64,000 bases of DNA, from positions 109,395 through 173,394 of the forward strand of contig JACRHD010000021.1 of assembly GCA_016234115.1 (NCBI GenBank). Reading direction: 5' to 3'. Numbering within the stretch: position 1 is the stretch's first letter; each line of letters opens with the position of its first letter. Of this stretch, positions 49,885 to 57,632 are shown in pieces. The translations under genes were made by a program, and so were the position numbers. Below the pieces are notes generated by a model. It made no database searches. It had not been told where the DNA came from and saw nothing but the letters and a program-made list of their open reading frames with translations. The stretch comes from Nitrospirota bacterium (GTDB taxonomy: Bacteria > Nitrospirota > Thermodesulfovibrionia > UBA6902).

Positions 49885-50382
49885 TTATTCCTCCGTCACC
49901 TTCATGGTATAGTTCTTTTCTCCCCTTGAGAGTATGACCTCATTGTTCTTTATCGTTCTCACCTGCAGGCCCTTTATGGATTGCCCGATTCTCATCACCT
50001 CATCATCTATTATGGCCAGGGCGCCCTGGTCATCAATAATGGTCGCCTTCAGTTGCAGCGTTTCATATTCCGCTTCCTCCGCCTGTTCCGTCGGGCCATA
50101 TACTGTGTCTCCTGAAGAGAAGATATCCCTGCCCAGGGAAGGGGGCGCTTCGTCGTCAAATTCCGCGGTCTTCAAATCATCGAGAGATGATTTTAAGGCA
50201 GCAGCCGGGGTTTCGGAATTCATGCCGTCTTCATGGGCCGGCGAGGCATGGGCCTCGTCATCTTTCCCCTGTCCGCTGAAAAAACGATGTGCCAGAACGA
50301 ATACAAGGACCACGGCCAGTCCGGCCATAATTATAATTTTCATATTATCTTTTCGGGAGCGCCGGTTGACTGGATCACTCAT
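49885..50382 (-). CDS. PilP/GspC-like periplasmic pilus-assembly protein
   Basis: Start at 50382 (MSDPVNRRSRKDNMKIIIMAGLAVVL) after GTGGAGAGGGAA; it overlaps the PilO stop. One N-terminal helix (about 14-36), a flexible acidic linker (DDEAHASPAHEDGMNSETPAA) and a C-terminal beta domain LQLKATIIDDQGALAIIDDEVMRIGQSIKGLQVRTIKNNEVILSRGEKNYTMKV that matches the PilP/GspC homology region (LxATIxx...AIIDxxxxxxGxxIxGxxVxxI). It links the inner-membrane PilMNO complex to the secretin. Confidence 0.82.
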   Translation of the reverse strand: MSDPVNRRSRKDNMKIIIMAGLAVVLVFVLAHRFFSGQGKDDEAHASPAHEDGMNSETPAAALKSSLDDLKTAEFDDEAPPSLGRDIFSSGDTVYGPTEQAEEAEYETLQLKATIIDDQGALAIIDDEVMRIGQSIKGLQVRTIKNNEVILSRGEKNYTMKVTEE

Positions 50383-50911
50383 TTCCCTCTCCACTAATAA
50401 ATACTGTTAAAGCCATATCGATGTCGCACGTATCCCCCTCGGGCGCCCTCCTGGCCCGCAAGCTGTCTATCCTGACTATGCGGGGGATATTCTCCAACTG
50501 GAACAAAAACTTATAGAAGTCCCTGAACCCGGAATTGCCTGAAATGTTTATGGGAATCCGTGAATACAGCTCCCCTTTCTCAATCATTCCGGGTCTTATG
50601 TCCCTCAGGTCCAGCCTGTTCTGTCCGGCCAGGCCGTCGATATCTTCCAGAAAACCGTATATCCGCTCCCTCCCCGTCAACTGCGCCTCAAAATTATTCA
50701 GGTCCTTCTGAATGTCATTTATTTCTCTTGTTATCCCGTCAAATTCAGGCTTCATGTCGCCGGCTGAGCTCAAGTTCTCAAGGAGCATATTTCTTTCCTC
50801 TTTTAAAGCAGCCGTCTTCGCCCTGCCTTCCCTGAAGAATACAAAAAAGGCAAGCGCAAAGATCATGACAATAATTCCCGCGGCCAGGAGATCAATTTTC
50901 CTGATATCCAT
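50375..50911 (-). CDS. PilO-like inner-membrane pilus protein
   Basis: A 178-residue bitopic protein: one N-terminal helix (LLAAGIIVMIFALAFFVFF), coiled-coil linker (EERNMLLENLSSAGDMKPEFDGITREINDIQKDLNNFEAQL) and a ferredoxin-like periplasmic domain (YGFLEDIDGLAGQNRLDLRDIRP...IPINISGNSGFRDFYKFLFQLENIPRIVRIDSLRARR), typical of PilO/GspM-like proteins. It overlaps PilN by 20 bases and PilP, showing translational coupling within the set. Confidence 0.87.
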   Translation of the reverse strand: MDIRKIDLLAAGIIVMIFALAFFVFFREGRAKTAALKEERNMLLENLSSAGDMKPEFDGITREINDIQKDLNNFEAQLTGRERIYGFLEDIDGLAGQNRLDLRDIRPGMIEKGELYSRIPINISGNSGFRDFYKFLFQLENIPRIVRIDSLRARRAPEGDTCDIDMALTVFISGEGNE

Positions 50912-51521
50912 TCTGCGTCCCTATCTCAAACTCCACCACGTTTTTTCCCTCATATGTCCCCTGCCGCGAGTATTTCATTCCGACTTCGGAAAAATAACGC
51001 GACTTCAACAGCCGTTGCAGGAATCCCGCCAGGTCTTTATTGGAGCGCGCCATGCCGCGTATCAGCGTTGACGCCTCGCCCTGTGAAATCCTTTGCTCTC
51101 CCTGTTGATCTTTCTTTCCGGCGACGTCTTCATTGCGGCTGTTCCTGAAGTCATCGCTGTAATCAAAAGACGTCAGCCATACATTATGGCCCATGACCGC
51201 TTCTATTTCGGCGAACATGGAGCTCAGCGATTTCTTGCGCAGGAGCTCGCTGATCGCCCTCTTTTTTTCCATCAGCATGTCTCTCCTGTTCTGAAGGACA
51301 TTCAATTGCTCCGTATTTTTTTCCATCCCTGCTTTTTTCGAAAGCAGGTCGGAGATTTCCCTTTCGACGGTCCCCGTCGCCCTTCTATCCATCATATGTC
51401 CCCCAAGCAGCGAAATAATTATCAACTGCGTTATCACGGCCCACATCCATATCCGGCCACGTATCCTGTTCCCCATTATTACATCGTGGGGGATCATGTT
51501 TATCTCTCTTTTCCGTATCAT
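50892..51521 (-). CDS. PilN-like inner-membrane pilus protein
   Basis: A 209-residue bitopic protein with the cytoplasmic PilN signature near the start (REINMIPHDVIMGNR, corresponding to INLLP of PilN that docks into PilM), one helix (WMWAVITQLIIISLLGG) and a periplasmic ferredoxin-like domain (LLRKKSLSSMFAEIEAVMGHNVWLTSFDYS...GEASTLIRGMARSNKDLAGFLQRLLKSRYFSEVGMKYSRQ). Follows PilM closely; the long linker carries an MEKNTEQLNVLQNRRDMLMEKK coiled coil. Confidence 0.87.
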   Translation of the reverse strand: MIRKREINMIPHDVIMGNRIRGRIWMWAVITQLIIISLLGGHMMDRRATGTVEREISDLLSKKAGMEKNTEQLNVLQNRRDMLMEKKRAISELLRKKSLSSMFAEIEAVMGHNVWLTSFDYSDDFRNSRNEDVAGKKDQQGEQRISQGEASTLIRGMARSNKDLAGFLQRLLKSRYFSEVGMKYSRQGTYEGKNVVEFEIGTQNGYQEN

Positions 51522-51532
51522 GGCCGTTGCCT

Positions 51533-52696
51533 TCAGTTTGCTGTGTCCCGATTCTCTAATCCCCTCATGGCAAGTCCCAGGGCCACGCTGTAAAATGCCC
51601 CGCGATAATCGTCATCCTTTGGAACTTCATTTTTAATTTCCTTCAAAATGCTCAGAGGATCAAAGTGTTTTGTCGATGTCCCTGTCCTGTTTTCCAGATA
51701 TGAATCCATGTCCCTTATACTGCTGCCTTCTCCCGTTAAATAGATGTCGTCGATGGTCGCGCCGCGCATCTCCGACGCGAAATACTGAAATACCTTATCA
51801 AGCTCCCTGGCCAGTTTTTCCAGGGTCGGGGCAAGGATTTCATAAAACGTTTCAGATATTTTGCCGGTCCTGTCACATATATCTTTATCCGGCCACGTCT
51901 CCTGTCCGGTGTGCAAACCGACCCTGTCGACAAGCCTGCTCGCCCCCTCACGATTCAGTTTTAATTTATTCATCAGGCTCTCTATCATATTTTCTCTGCC
52001 CCAGAGAATGTTCCGGTCAAGCAGGATGTTGTCCCCCTGCAGCAGCGTGAGCGTGGTATGCATTTGGCCGATATTTATAATAAGCGCATTCCTTTCCCTG
52101 CATTCGCGGGAAAACGTGATTACCCTTGCGAGGGCGCAGGCGGAAATGTCTATAGCGACCGGCTTTAGTCCGGCCTCTCTCAGGATGGACAGATGCTCAT
52201 CCACGTCCTCTCTTCTGGCCGCAAGCAGGATGGCCCACGCGCTTTTGCCTTTCCTGGGACCGGATTCAACGTTGTTGACGAGCAGATAATCGACTACCGC
52301 ATTCTCCGCGCTGTATGATAAATGCGCCCTGGCTTCCCTGATAACAGCCTCCTCAACGGCCTCGTCGCCCGTCAGGGAGAGCTTGACGGGAAAGCTGTCC
52401 ATCTGGTAGCCGGGCATGACCGAAACTACCGACCTTCCGGAAAAAGAAGATTCCTTCATAATATCTTTTATGGCCTGTATTGTCGCATCCTTCCTTCCCG
52501 CGCCGTTCTCATTGTTCGACGCCGGGATGTCTTTTGCGATCATTTCCCCGATTACCCACCCCTTCAACGTCCTTTTCAACTGGGCCATCCTGATCGAGGC
52601 GGCCCCCACGTCGAGTCCTATAGGGGAATATTTACTTCTCCTGGGCCTTATCGCGCCTAATTTGCGTATGTACTCAATACCTTGTCTTAAGAACAT
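51533..52696 (-). CDS. PilM-like actin-fold pilus protein
   Basis: A 387-residue cytoplasmic protein of the actin/FtsA fold: SPIGLDVGAASIRMAQLKRTLKGW, SFSGRSVVSVMPGYQMDSFPVKL, RNALIINIGQMHTTLTLLQGDNILLDRNI and DDIYLTGEGSSIRDMDSYLENRTGTSTKHFDPLSI. PilM binds the N-terminus of PilN and relays ATPase events to the periplasmic PilNO ring. Length matches PilM. 11 bases upstream of pilN; the gap of 117 bases to the minor pilin gene upstream lacks an obvious promoter. Confidence 0.9.
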   Translation of the reverse strand: MFLRQGIEYIRKLGAIRPRRSKYSPIGLDVGAASIRMAQLKRTLKGWVIGEMIAKDIPASNNENGAGRKDATIQAIKDIMKESSFSGRSVVSVMPGYQMDSFPVKLSLTGDEAVEEAVIREARAHLSYSAENAVVDYLLVNNVESGPRKGKSAWAILLAARREDVDEHLSILREAGLKPVAIDISACALARVITFSRECRERNALIINIGQMHTTLTLLQGDNILLDRNILWGRENMIESLMNKLKLNREGASRLVDRVGLHTGQETWPDKDICDRTGKISETFYEILAPTLEKLARELDKVFQYFASEMRGATIDDIYLTGEGSSIRDMDSYLENRTGTSTKHFDPLSILKEIKNEVPKDDDYRGAFYSVALGLAMRGLENRDTAN

Positions 52697-52813
52697 AATT
52701 ATATACCTGCCTATAGTTATCGGTTTTTTATCAGGAAACTGAACCGAACCTGATTCCGGCGCATAAGCATTTAACTTAGTAAACGGCCTGAACAGTTTGA
52801 GCCGGTTTTCTAT

Positions 52814-54016
52814 TCAGAATTCCACTATGGATTCTATCGAATCGCCTTTATCGCCATGGTTTGTGCACGTCCCGGAGGAATTACAGGATTGCAGATTTCC
52901 TCCCGATTGCCCCAGCCACAACTTGTCGCTGAATGTTTCCAGAGATAATATATCGTTGCCCTTGTCGCCATGGTTTGTGCACGACGCAGAGGTATTACAG
53001 GATTTCAGTGTCCCGCCTCTTATTCCTATCCACAACTTGCCGCTAAACTCCGTCATAGACAATATATCATCGCCCTGGCCGCTATGGCTTGTGCATGTCC
53101 CGGAGGAATTGCAGGATTTAAAACTGCCTTCTTTCTGGCCTATCCATAATTTATTGTCAAACACTGCCATGGACAATATATCATCGCCCTTGTCGCCGTG
53201 GTTTGTGCACGACCCTGAGGAATTACAGGACTGCAGAATGCCGCCCGATTGCCCAAGCCACAACTTGCTGCTGAATGTTTCCAGAGACAATATATCATTG
53301 CCCTTGTCGCCGTGGTTTGTGCACGACCCTGAGGAATTACAGGACTGCAGAATGCCGCCCGATTGCCCCAGCCACAATTTGCTGCTGAATGATTCCAGAG
53401 AGTATATGTCATTGCCCTTGTCGCCGTGATTTGTGCACGTCCCCGAGGAATTACAGGACTGCAAGATGCCGCCTAATTGCCCCAGCCACAATTTGCTGCT
53501 GAATGATTCCAGAGAGTATATGTCATTGCCCTTGTCGCCGTGATTTGTACACGTCCCCGAGGAATTACAGGACTGCAACGTGCCGTATAATTGCCCCAGC
53601 CACAGCTTGATCGATATTGTCGGGAACAACCTTTTCTCGACTGTCCTCTGCGCGCTGCCGGCCATTCCGGTTGATGAGATCAGCACATTGCCCATGGGTG
53701 AATTTACGTCAGTGATTGAAACAGTGTACGAACCGCTGCCGAACTGTGTATCCGTAAAGACGGTCCCTCTCAGTGAAGGCGTATGCTTCAGCATAAAGAG
53801 TCCGTGCTGAAACCCTGCGTCCGCGACATAGTAGGCGTCATCGCCTGTTTCAAGGTTATAGGATATTGCGGTTTGCAGACCCGTGGTCCGGTTCAGGGTA
53901 ATTCCGATGACCGCCATCAGGCTCACCAGAAGAAGCACCGTCACCAGCGCAAAACCGCCCTGAGGAATAACATAGGTCTTATAAGACTTATATGACATAT
54001 TCTTCAAGTTCTTCAA
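52814..54016 (-). CDS. PilX-like minor pilin with seven 38-residue repeats (putative beta-propeller tip)
   Basis: Residues 1-21 are a prepilin leader ending QGG with cleavage before F22 ([19 protein letters not shown]); the following [37 protein letters not shown] is the PilX_N/PilX-like minor pilin signature. +5 is Thr, not Glu, as in some minor pilins. From residue 137 the chain is seven consecutive units of 38 residues (last one 36), consensus [38 protein letters not shown], with two cysteines per unit. KLW(L/I)GQxGG resembles the first strand of sensor-type propeller repeats, and seven is the usual number of blades. Proposed pilus-tip adhesin or sensor. No homologue is known to me. Confidence 0.8.
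   Translation of the reverse strand: MKNLKNMSYKSYKTYVIPQGGFALVTVLLLVSLMAVIGITLNRTTGLQTAISYNLETGDDAYYVADAGFQHGLFMLKHTPSLRGTVFTDTQFGSGSYTVSITDVNSPMGNVLISSTGMAGSAQRTVEKRLFPTISIKLWLGQLYGTLQSCNSSGTCTNHGDKGNDIYSLESFSSKLWLGQLGGILQSCNSSGTCTNHGDKGNDIYSLESFSSKLWLGQSGGILQSCNSSGSCTNHGDKGNDILSLETFSSKLWLGQSGGILQSCNSSGSCTNHGDKGDDILSMAVFDNKLWIGQKEGSFKSCNSSGTCTSHSGQGDDILSMTEFSGKLWIGIRGGTLKSCNTSASCTNHGDKGNDILSLETFSDKLWLGQSGGNLQSCNSSGTCTNHGDKGDSIESIVEF
52817..53608 (-). repeat. Tandem 114-base repeat within the PilX-like gene
   Basis: Seven copies (six full, one of 108 bases) of a 114-base unit, several nearly identical at DNA level (for example TTGTCGCCGTGGTTTGTGCACGACCCTGAGGAATTACAGGACTGCAGAATGCC on the + strand appears repeatedly). 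Copy number could change by slippage or recombination. Confidence 0.85.
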
Positions 54017-54843
54017 GGCTTGAACATCCCTCTTGCAAGGGCCGTGGTGCGGAGCTCCACGGAACCTTTTCCGTTGTCCAGCGTGAGACGGATGTCTATA
54101 AGGGTGTTTCCGTTTACACGCCTGCGAAGGACCATAAACTCGGACACGTTTTCCGCGATTATATTGTCCGCGGTTGTAGCAGTCAGCACATTCTGTTTCT
54201 CCATCAGATTAGTCCCGTTGAGGTAATAGATGACAGGATCAAAAGGGTCTTCATCGCTTGCGCCGTCGCCGTCATCATCGAAGGCAGCTCCGTAAAAATT
54301 CCTGCCCGGGTCCTCATCAACCCTGCCGTCGAGGTCATTGTCGATGCCGTCAATGGGGTCGTCATTTTTTGCCGGGATCTCGTCATTATCATCAAAGGTC
54401 GGTTCATCAACGCTGCCGTCATTGTCATCGTCAATCCCCTTAATACCTGATGCTCCGTCCCCTGTCGTGTCCGCCGGGGGGTCTTCATCCGCCAAGCCAT
54501 CGCCGTCGTTATCAATATTGGCCGATACCGCAAGCATTTCCAGCGGATAATAGGAAGTCACGGGATACAACAGATCGGTAGGATCGGAGATCTTCAGAGG
54601 CAACAGCACCAGGCGCGAATTCCTGACCTTAGAGACCATCCTATCCATGGCAAGCTGCGCGGTGTTGATGAGCTCGCCCCTGTCCTTGTTATACTTCCAC
54701 GAGTCCAGAGAGCCGGCGACCAGATTGACGAATACACCGGCTATCACGGAGATAATGGTGATCGAGATAAGAAGCTCCATGAGGGTCAGGCCGCTTTGGG
54801 ATTTTGACCCATGACCCGTGACCAATGACCCATGACCCTGCAT
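54013..54843 (-). CDS. PulJ/PilW-like minor pilin with calcium-binding-type Asp repeats
   Basis: A 276-residue prepilin: leader ending KSQSG, cleavage before L19, Glu at +5 ([24 protein letters not shown]). Residues 109-200 hold four Asp-rich motifs ([47 protein letters not shown]) of the DxDxDG calcium-binding type seen in thrombospondin type 3/dockerin-like loops. The C-terminal part ([41 protein letters not shown]) is the usual minor-pilin beta region. First 15 leader residues ([13 protein letters not shown]) come from a GGGTCATGGGTCA word repeat. Stop overlaps the start of the propeller pilin (ATGA). Confidence 0.85.
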   Translation of the reverse strand: MQGHGSLVTGHGSKSQSGLTLMELLISITIISVIAGVFVNLVAGSLDSWKYNKDRGELINTAQLAMDRMVSKVRNSRLVLLPLKISDPTDLLYPVTSYYPLEMLAVSANIDNDGDGLADEDPPADTTGDGASGIKGIDDDNDGSVDEPTFDDNDEIPAKNDDPIDGIDNDLDGRVDEDPGRNFYGAAFDDDGDGASDEDPFDPVIYYLNGTNLMEKQNVLTATTADNIIAENVSEFMVLRRRVNGNTLIDIRLTLDNGKGSVELRTTALARGMFKP

Positions 54844-54844
54844 G

Positions 54845-55234
54845 CTAATAATCCGCCATCAGGGATTGCTGTGTGACCCATTCAACCGTTACGGTTATCT
54901 TCTTAAGGTCGGTATCCGGGACGGAATCGCCATTGCCGTCATAAAGCTCGACCAGGACGTTACGGTTTACGGACTTGCCGAAGACGGCGACCGTATCGGA
55001 GAAGGAAGAGCCCTGGGGCACATTAGAAAAATTCCTGGCGAGGATGTCTTCCATCTTTTCCCGCGCATAGTTTACGAGGATGGTATTTTTCTCCCCTGAA
55101 TGTGCGGACTGAAAGGAGGATGTAATGGAGTCCATCAGCGGCGACAGGGCAATGATCATAATAGCAAGGGCAATAAGAAGCTCCACAAGAGAGAAGCCCC
55201 TCTCGCAGGTCCGGCTGTTTACAGATAAGTTCAT
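54845..55234 (-). CDS. PulI/PilV-like minor pilin
   Basis: A 129-residue prepilin with start at 55234 (MNLSVNSRTCERG) preferred over the listed TTG; cleavage before FSLVELLIALAIMIIALSPLMDSITSSFQS, Glu at +5. The body (ARNFSNVPQGSSFSDTVAVFGKSVNRNVLVELYDGNGDSVPDTDLKKITVTVEW) is a short beta domain with a DGNGDSVPDTD calcium-type loop, comparable to the PulJ-like neighbour. Stop lies one base before the next gene's start. Confidence 0.85.
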   Translation of the reverse strand: MNLSVNSRTCERGFSLVELLIALAIMIIALSPLMDSITSSFQSAHSGEKNTILVNYAREKMEDILARNFSNVPQGSSFSDTVAVFGKSVNRNVLVELYDGNGDSVPDTDLKKITVTVEWVTQQSLMADY

Positions 55235-55258
55235 AATCAAAACAACACCCCTGTTCGA

Positions 55259-55735
55259 CTACTGGACGGTTATCCTTCCAAGGGGCGCGGCGACACTGAT
55301 CGTCTTCTGGAAATCGCGATACCCGAGAACAACCGATCCGCTTTCCGAAGGCTCGCCGAGGGCGTTAAATATGATTTCTTTATTTCCGAATGTTGCGTCT
55401 ACCAGATTAACGCCTTGAACGTGCCTCTGGTTGCCAAGGGTAACATCATAGTCTTTCTTGTCAAAGGGATTCAGTACGGTTATGTCCGTCACATTATTAA
55501 AACACCTGAATCTCTCTTCTGAAGGAAAGAACTCGACACCGTGCCCGGTCCCTTCTTTGATCGCGACGCTCTGCGCGTACTGAATAGCATATACTACTTC
55601 CTGTGCTGCCCCGTCGAGCTTCATCCCCTCCAGTGTGCTGTTCATCGAGGGAATGGCCGCAGACATGACTATTCCCAGGATAAGCAGGACGATCATAATC
55701 TCCACCAGGGTGAAGCCCGAGGAGCGCCTTCTCAT
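55259..55735 (-). CDS. GspH/FimT-like minor pilin
   Basis: A 158-residue prepilin with cleavage GSG? before FTLVEIMIVLLILGIVMSAAIPSMNSTLEGM, Glu at +5. The following helix (GAAQEVVYAIQYAQSVAIKEGTGHGVEF) and beta end (EPSESGSVVLGYRDFQKTISVAAPLGRITVQ) match the GspH/FimT family, which forms the minor pilin complex at the pilus or pseudopilus tip. Located 20 bases downstream of the major pilin gene. Confidence 0.88.
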   Translation of the reverse strand: MRRRSSGFTLVEIMIVLLILGIVMSAAIPSMNSTLEGMKLDGAAQEVVYAIQYAQSVAIKEGTGHGVEFFPSEERFRCFNNVTDITVLNPFDKKDYDVTLGNQRHVQGVNLVDATFGNKEIIFNALGEPSESGSVVLGYRDFQKTISVAAPLGRITVQ

Positions 55736-55755
55736 TGCGACCTTATAAACAGCCC

Positions 55756-56277
55756 CTAATACGAATCATGACTGCCGTCATTGGCTATAAGCCGGCCGGT
55801 CTTCGCATAAAACTTCCATCCCGCGGTCCCGCTTGACGCCGCAGTGGTGACATCTGTCGTCGTGATATCGCATACTACGGTATTCAGGCCATTAAACGGG
55901 TTTTTGGGGAGCTTTGCGTCTTTAACATACGGGCCGTATTTATAGGTTGTGTCCTTGCTGTTTGCCGTCACGCCGGTGCTTGCCGAATACAGGGTAAGCT
56001 GTTTTGTAAAGGCCGTTTCGCAATCAGCGGCAAGGGCGGCGGTAGTGCCGTCGGTCTGTTTCTTTTCACCGGGGTTGACGGCGCTGTGCTCGTGGTAGAA
56101 ACGCTCAGTGGCATTGCGCAGGCTGCTGAGAGTGGATTCCAGCGTGCTGATTTTGGCGTCGTCCGTGGAGCTCCCAAACTGGGGAATGGCGACTGCCGCT
56201 AAGATGCCGAGGATAATTACCACGATCAGCAGTTCAACCAGGGTAAAACCTTTTTCATTTCTAAGTGTCCTTTTCAT
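55756..56277 (-). CDS. Major pilin-type prepilin (GspG/PilA-like)
   Basis: A 173-residue prepilin, leader MKRTLRNEKG then FTLVELLIVVIILGILAAVAIPQFGSS, with Glu at +5. The globular part (YHEHSAVNPGEKKQTDGTTAALAADCETAFTKQLTLYSASTGVTANSKDTTYKYGPYVKDAKLPKNPFNGLNTVVCDITTT...GWKFYAKTGRLIAND) has one Cys pair (ADCETA, VVCDIT), likely a disulfide, and the GspG-like YGPYxxxxPxNPF motif. RBS AAAGGAGGAATTGAAAA is strong. The 167-base upstream gap suggests its own promoter. Confidence 0.9.
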   Translation of the reverse strand: MKRTLRNEKGFTLVELLIVVIILGILAAVAIPQFGSSTDDAKISTLESTLSSLRNATERFYHEHSAVNPGEKKQTDGTTAALAADCETAFTKQLTLYSASTGVTANSKDTTYKYGPYVKDAKLPKNPFNGLNTVVCDITTTDVTTAASSGTAGWKFYAKTGRLIANDGSHDSY

Positions 56278-56444
56278 TTTTCAATTCCTCCTTTTGAAGT
56301 TATCAAAACCCTGTTTTGTTACCTCAACTTGTTTTTTGGGGATTCAACCTCCTCATTTGTCCAATCATTCATCGAACCTGATTCGAGTACGTGCATCTTT
56401 ATCGGCATGTATTTGACAAAACTTTATGTGTGTCATTTGGGCTT

Positions 56445-57584
56445 TCAGTGCGCCGCCTTTGACAGCTTGAAAATGGGCAGTATCAGCGAGATGACTATCA
56501 CCCCGACCACCAGTCCCATCATAATCAGCAGCATCGGCTCGATAACAGTAGAAATGCCCTGCAGCCTGTTATCTATTTCCTCCTCGTAATAATCCGATAA
56601 CCTGAGCATGACCTTGGGAAGGTTCTGGGTCTCTTCACCCGTCCTGATTATCTGTTTGGCGCTTTCAGGGACAAAATCCGCTTCCGTAAAGGCAAAGGAC
56701 ATACCTTTTCCCTGTTCCACGTTGTCGGCGATTTTTTCGATAAATTCCGCAAAGATGATATTCTTGCAGGTCTTACGGGTGATTTTCAGGGCATCTATCA
56801 GGGGGACGTTGCTGTGCATCAGGAACCCGAGTATCCTCATTGTCTGGGCAAGATAAGTCAGAATATATATATTTGCCACCAGAGGGAGCTTCAGCTTCAA
56901 CCGATGAAACGCAAGCCTTCCCTTATCGCTTTTTATGTACGCGTGGAGACCCCACCCGGATATTCCCGTCAATATGACGCCGAGATGCCAGTATGACGTC
57001 ATAAGGCCGCTCAGCCATATAAGAAGCTTTGTAGTCGGGGGGAGCAGGTCCTTGATCTCCTCGAACATTACGGCAAACCTGGGGAATACAAAAACCAACA
57101 GGAATATTACCACTGCTACGGACACACTGCAGAGCACCGCGGGATAGGTCAGGGACTTCTTGATCCCGTTTATAAACTTCTCCTGTTTCTCCTGCATCTC
57201 CACGACCCGGTCGAGCATGTCCTTGAGCTGTCCGGTGCTTTCCCCGGCCTTCACCATGCTGATGTATATTTCAGAAAATAAATGAGGATATTTACTTAAG
57301 GCATCGGACAACAGCCTGCCTCCCTCCACGTCCGTATTGATTCCCGTCACCACCTGTTTGAATTCAGGGTTCTTTATCTGCCTGGCAATATTGGAAAGGC
57401 TTACATTCAACGGCATCCCTATCTCGACCATCAGCGACAATTGAGTTGTAAAGAAGACTATTTCCCTGACGGAGACCTTTTTCCTGAGATCGATCTTAAG
57501 GCTGAGGGATTTTATGTTTTTAAGGAAAGATATTTCCTTGCCCGTATTTTTCCGGACTTTTTTGTTCGCAATAGCAATAGCCAC
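56445..57584 (-). CDS. GspF/PilC-like inner-membrane assembly platform protein
   Basis: A 379-residue polytopic protein with two GspF repeats (about residues 43-165 and 245-367), each with motif VFFTTQLSLMVEIGMPLNVSLSNIARQ... and TYLAQTMRILGFLMHSNVPLIDALKITRKTC, and helices VSVAVVIFLLVFVFPRFAVMFEEI, LGVILTGISGWGLHAYI and TVIEPMLLIMMGLVVGVIVISLILPIFKL. It is the platform on which the ATPase acts. GTG start with AGAGGTAAAT upstream. Confidence 0.93.
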   Translation of the reverse strand: MAIAIANKKVRKNTGKEISFLKNIKSLSLKIDLRKKVSVREIVFFTTQLSLMVEIGMPLNVSLSNIARQIKNPEFKQVVTGINTDVEGGRLLSDALSKYPHLFSEIYISMVKAGESTGQLKDMLDRVVEMQEKQEKFINGIKKSLTYPAVLCSVSVAVVIFLLVFVFPRFAVMFEEIKDLLPPTTKLLIWLSGLMTSYWHLGVILTGISGWGLHAYIKSDKGRLAFHRLKLKLPLVANIYILTYLAQTMRILGFLMHSNVPLIDALKITRKTCKNIIFAEFIEKIADNVEQGKGMSFAFTEADFVPESAKQIIRTGEETQNLPKVMLRLSDYYEEEIDNRLQGISTVIEPMLLIMMGLVVGVIVISLILPIFKLSKAAH

Positions 57585-57632
57585 ATTTACCTCTCAGGAA
57601 CCAGCCGGACACGGAGATGAGAAGATGGGAAA

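Noticed and set aside
52817-53608. CRISPR array (regular direct repeats)
   Set aside because: The repeats are 114-base coding units in a single open frame without unique spacers.
56278-56444. c-di-GMP riboswitch upstream of the major pilin gene
   Set aside because: Expected from the c-di-GMP link, but the conserved GEMM core words are not visible in the 167-base leader.
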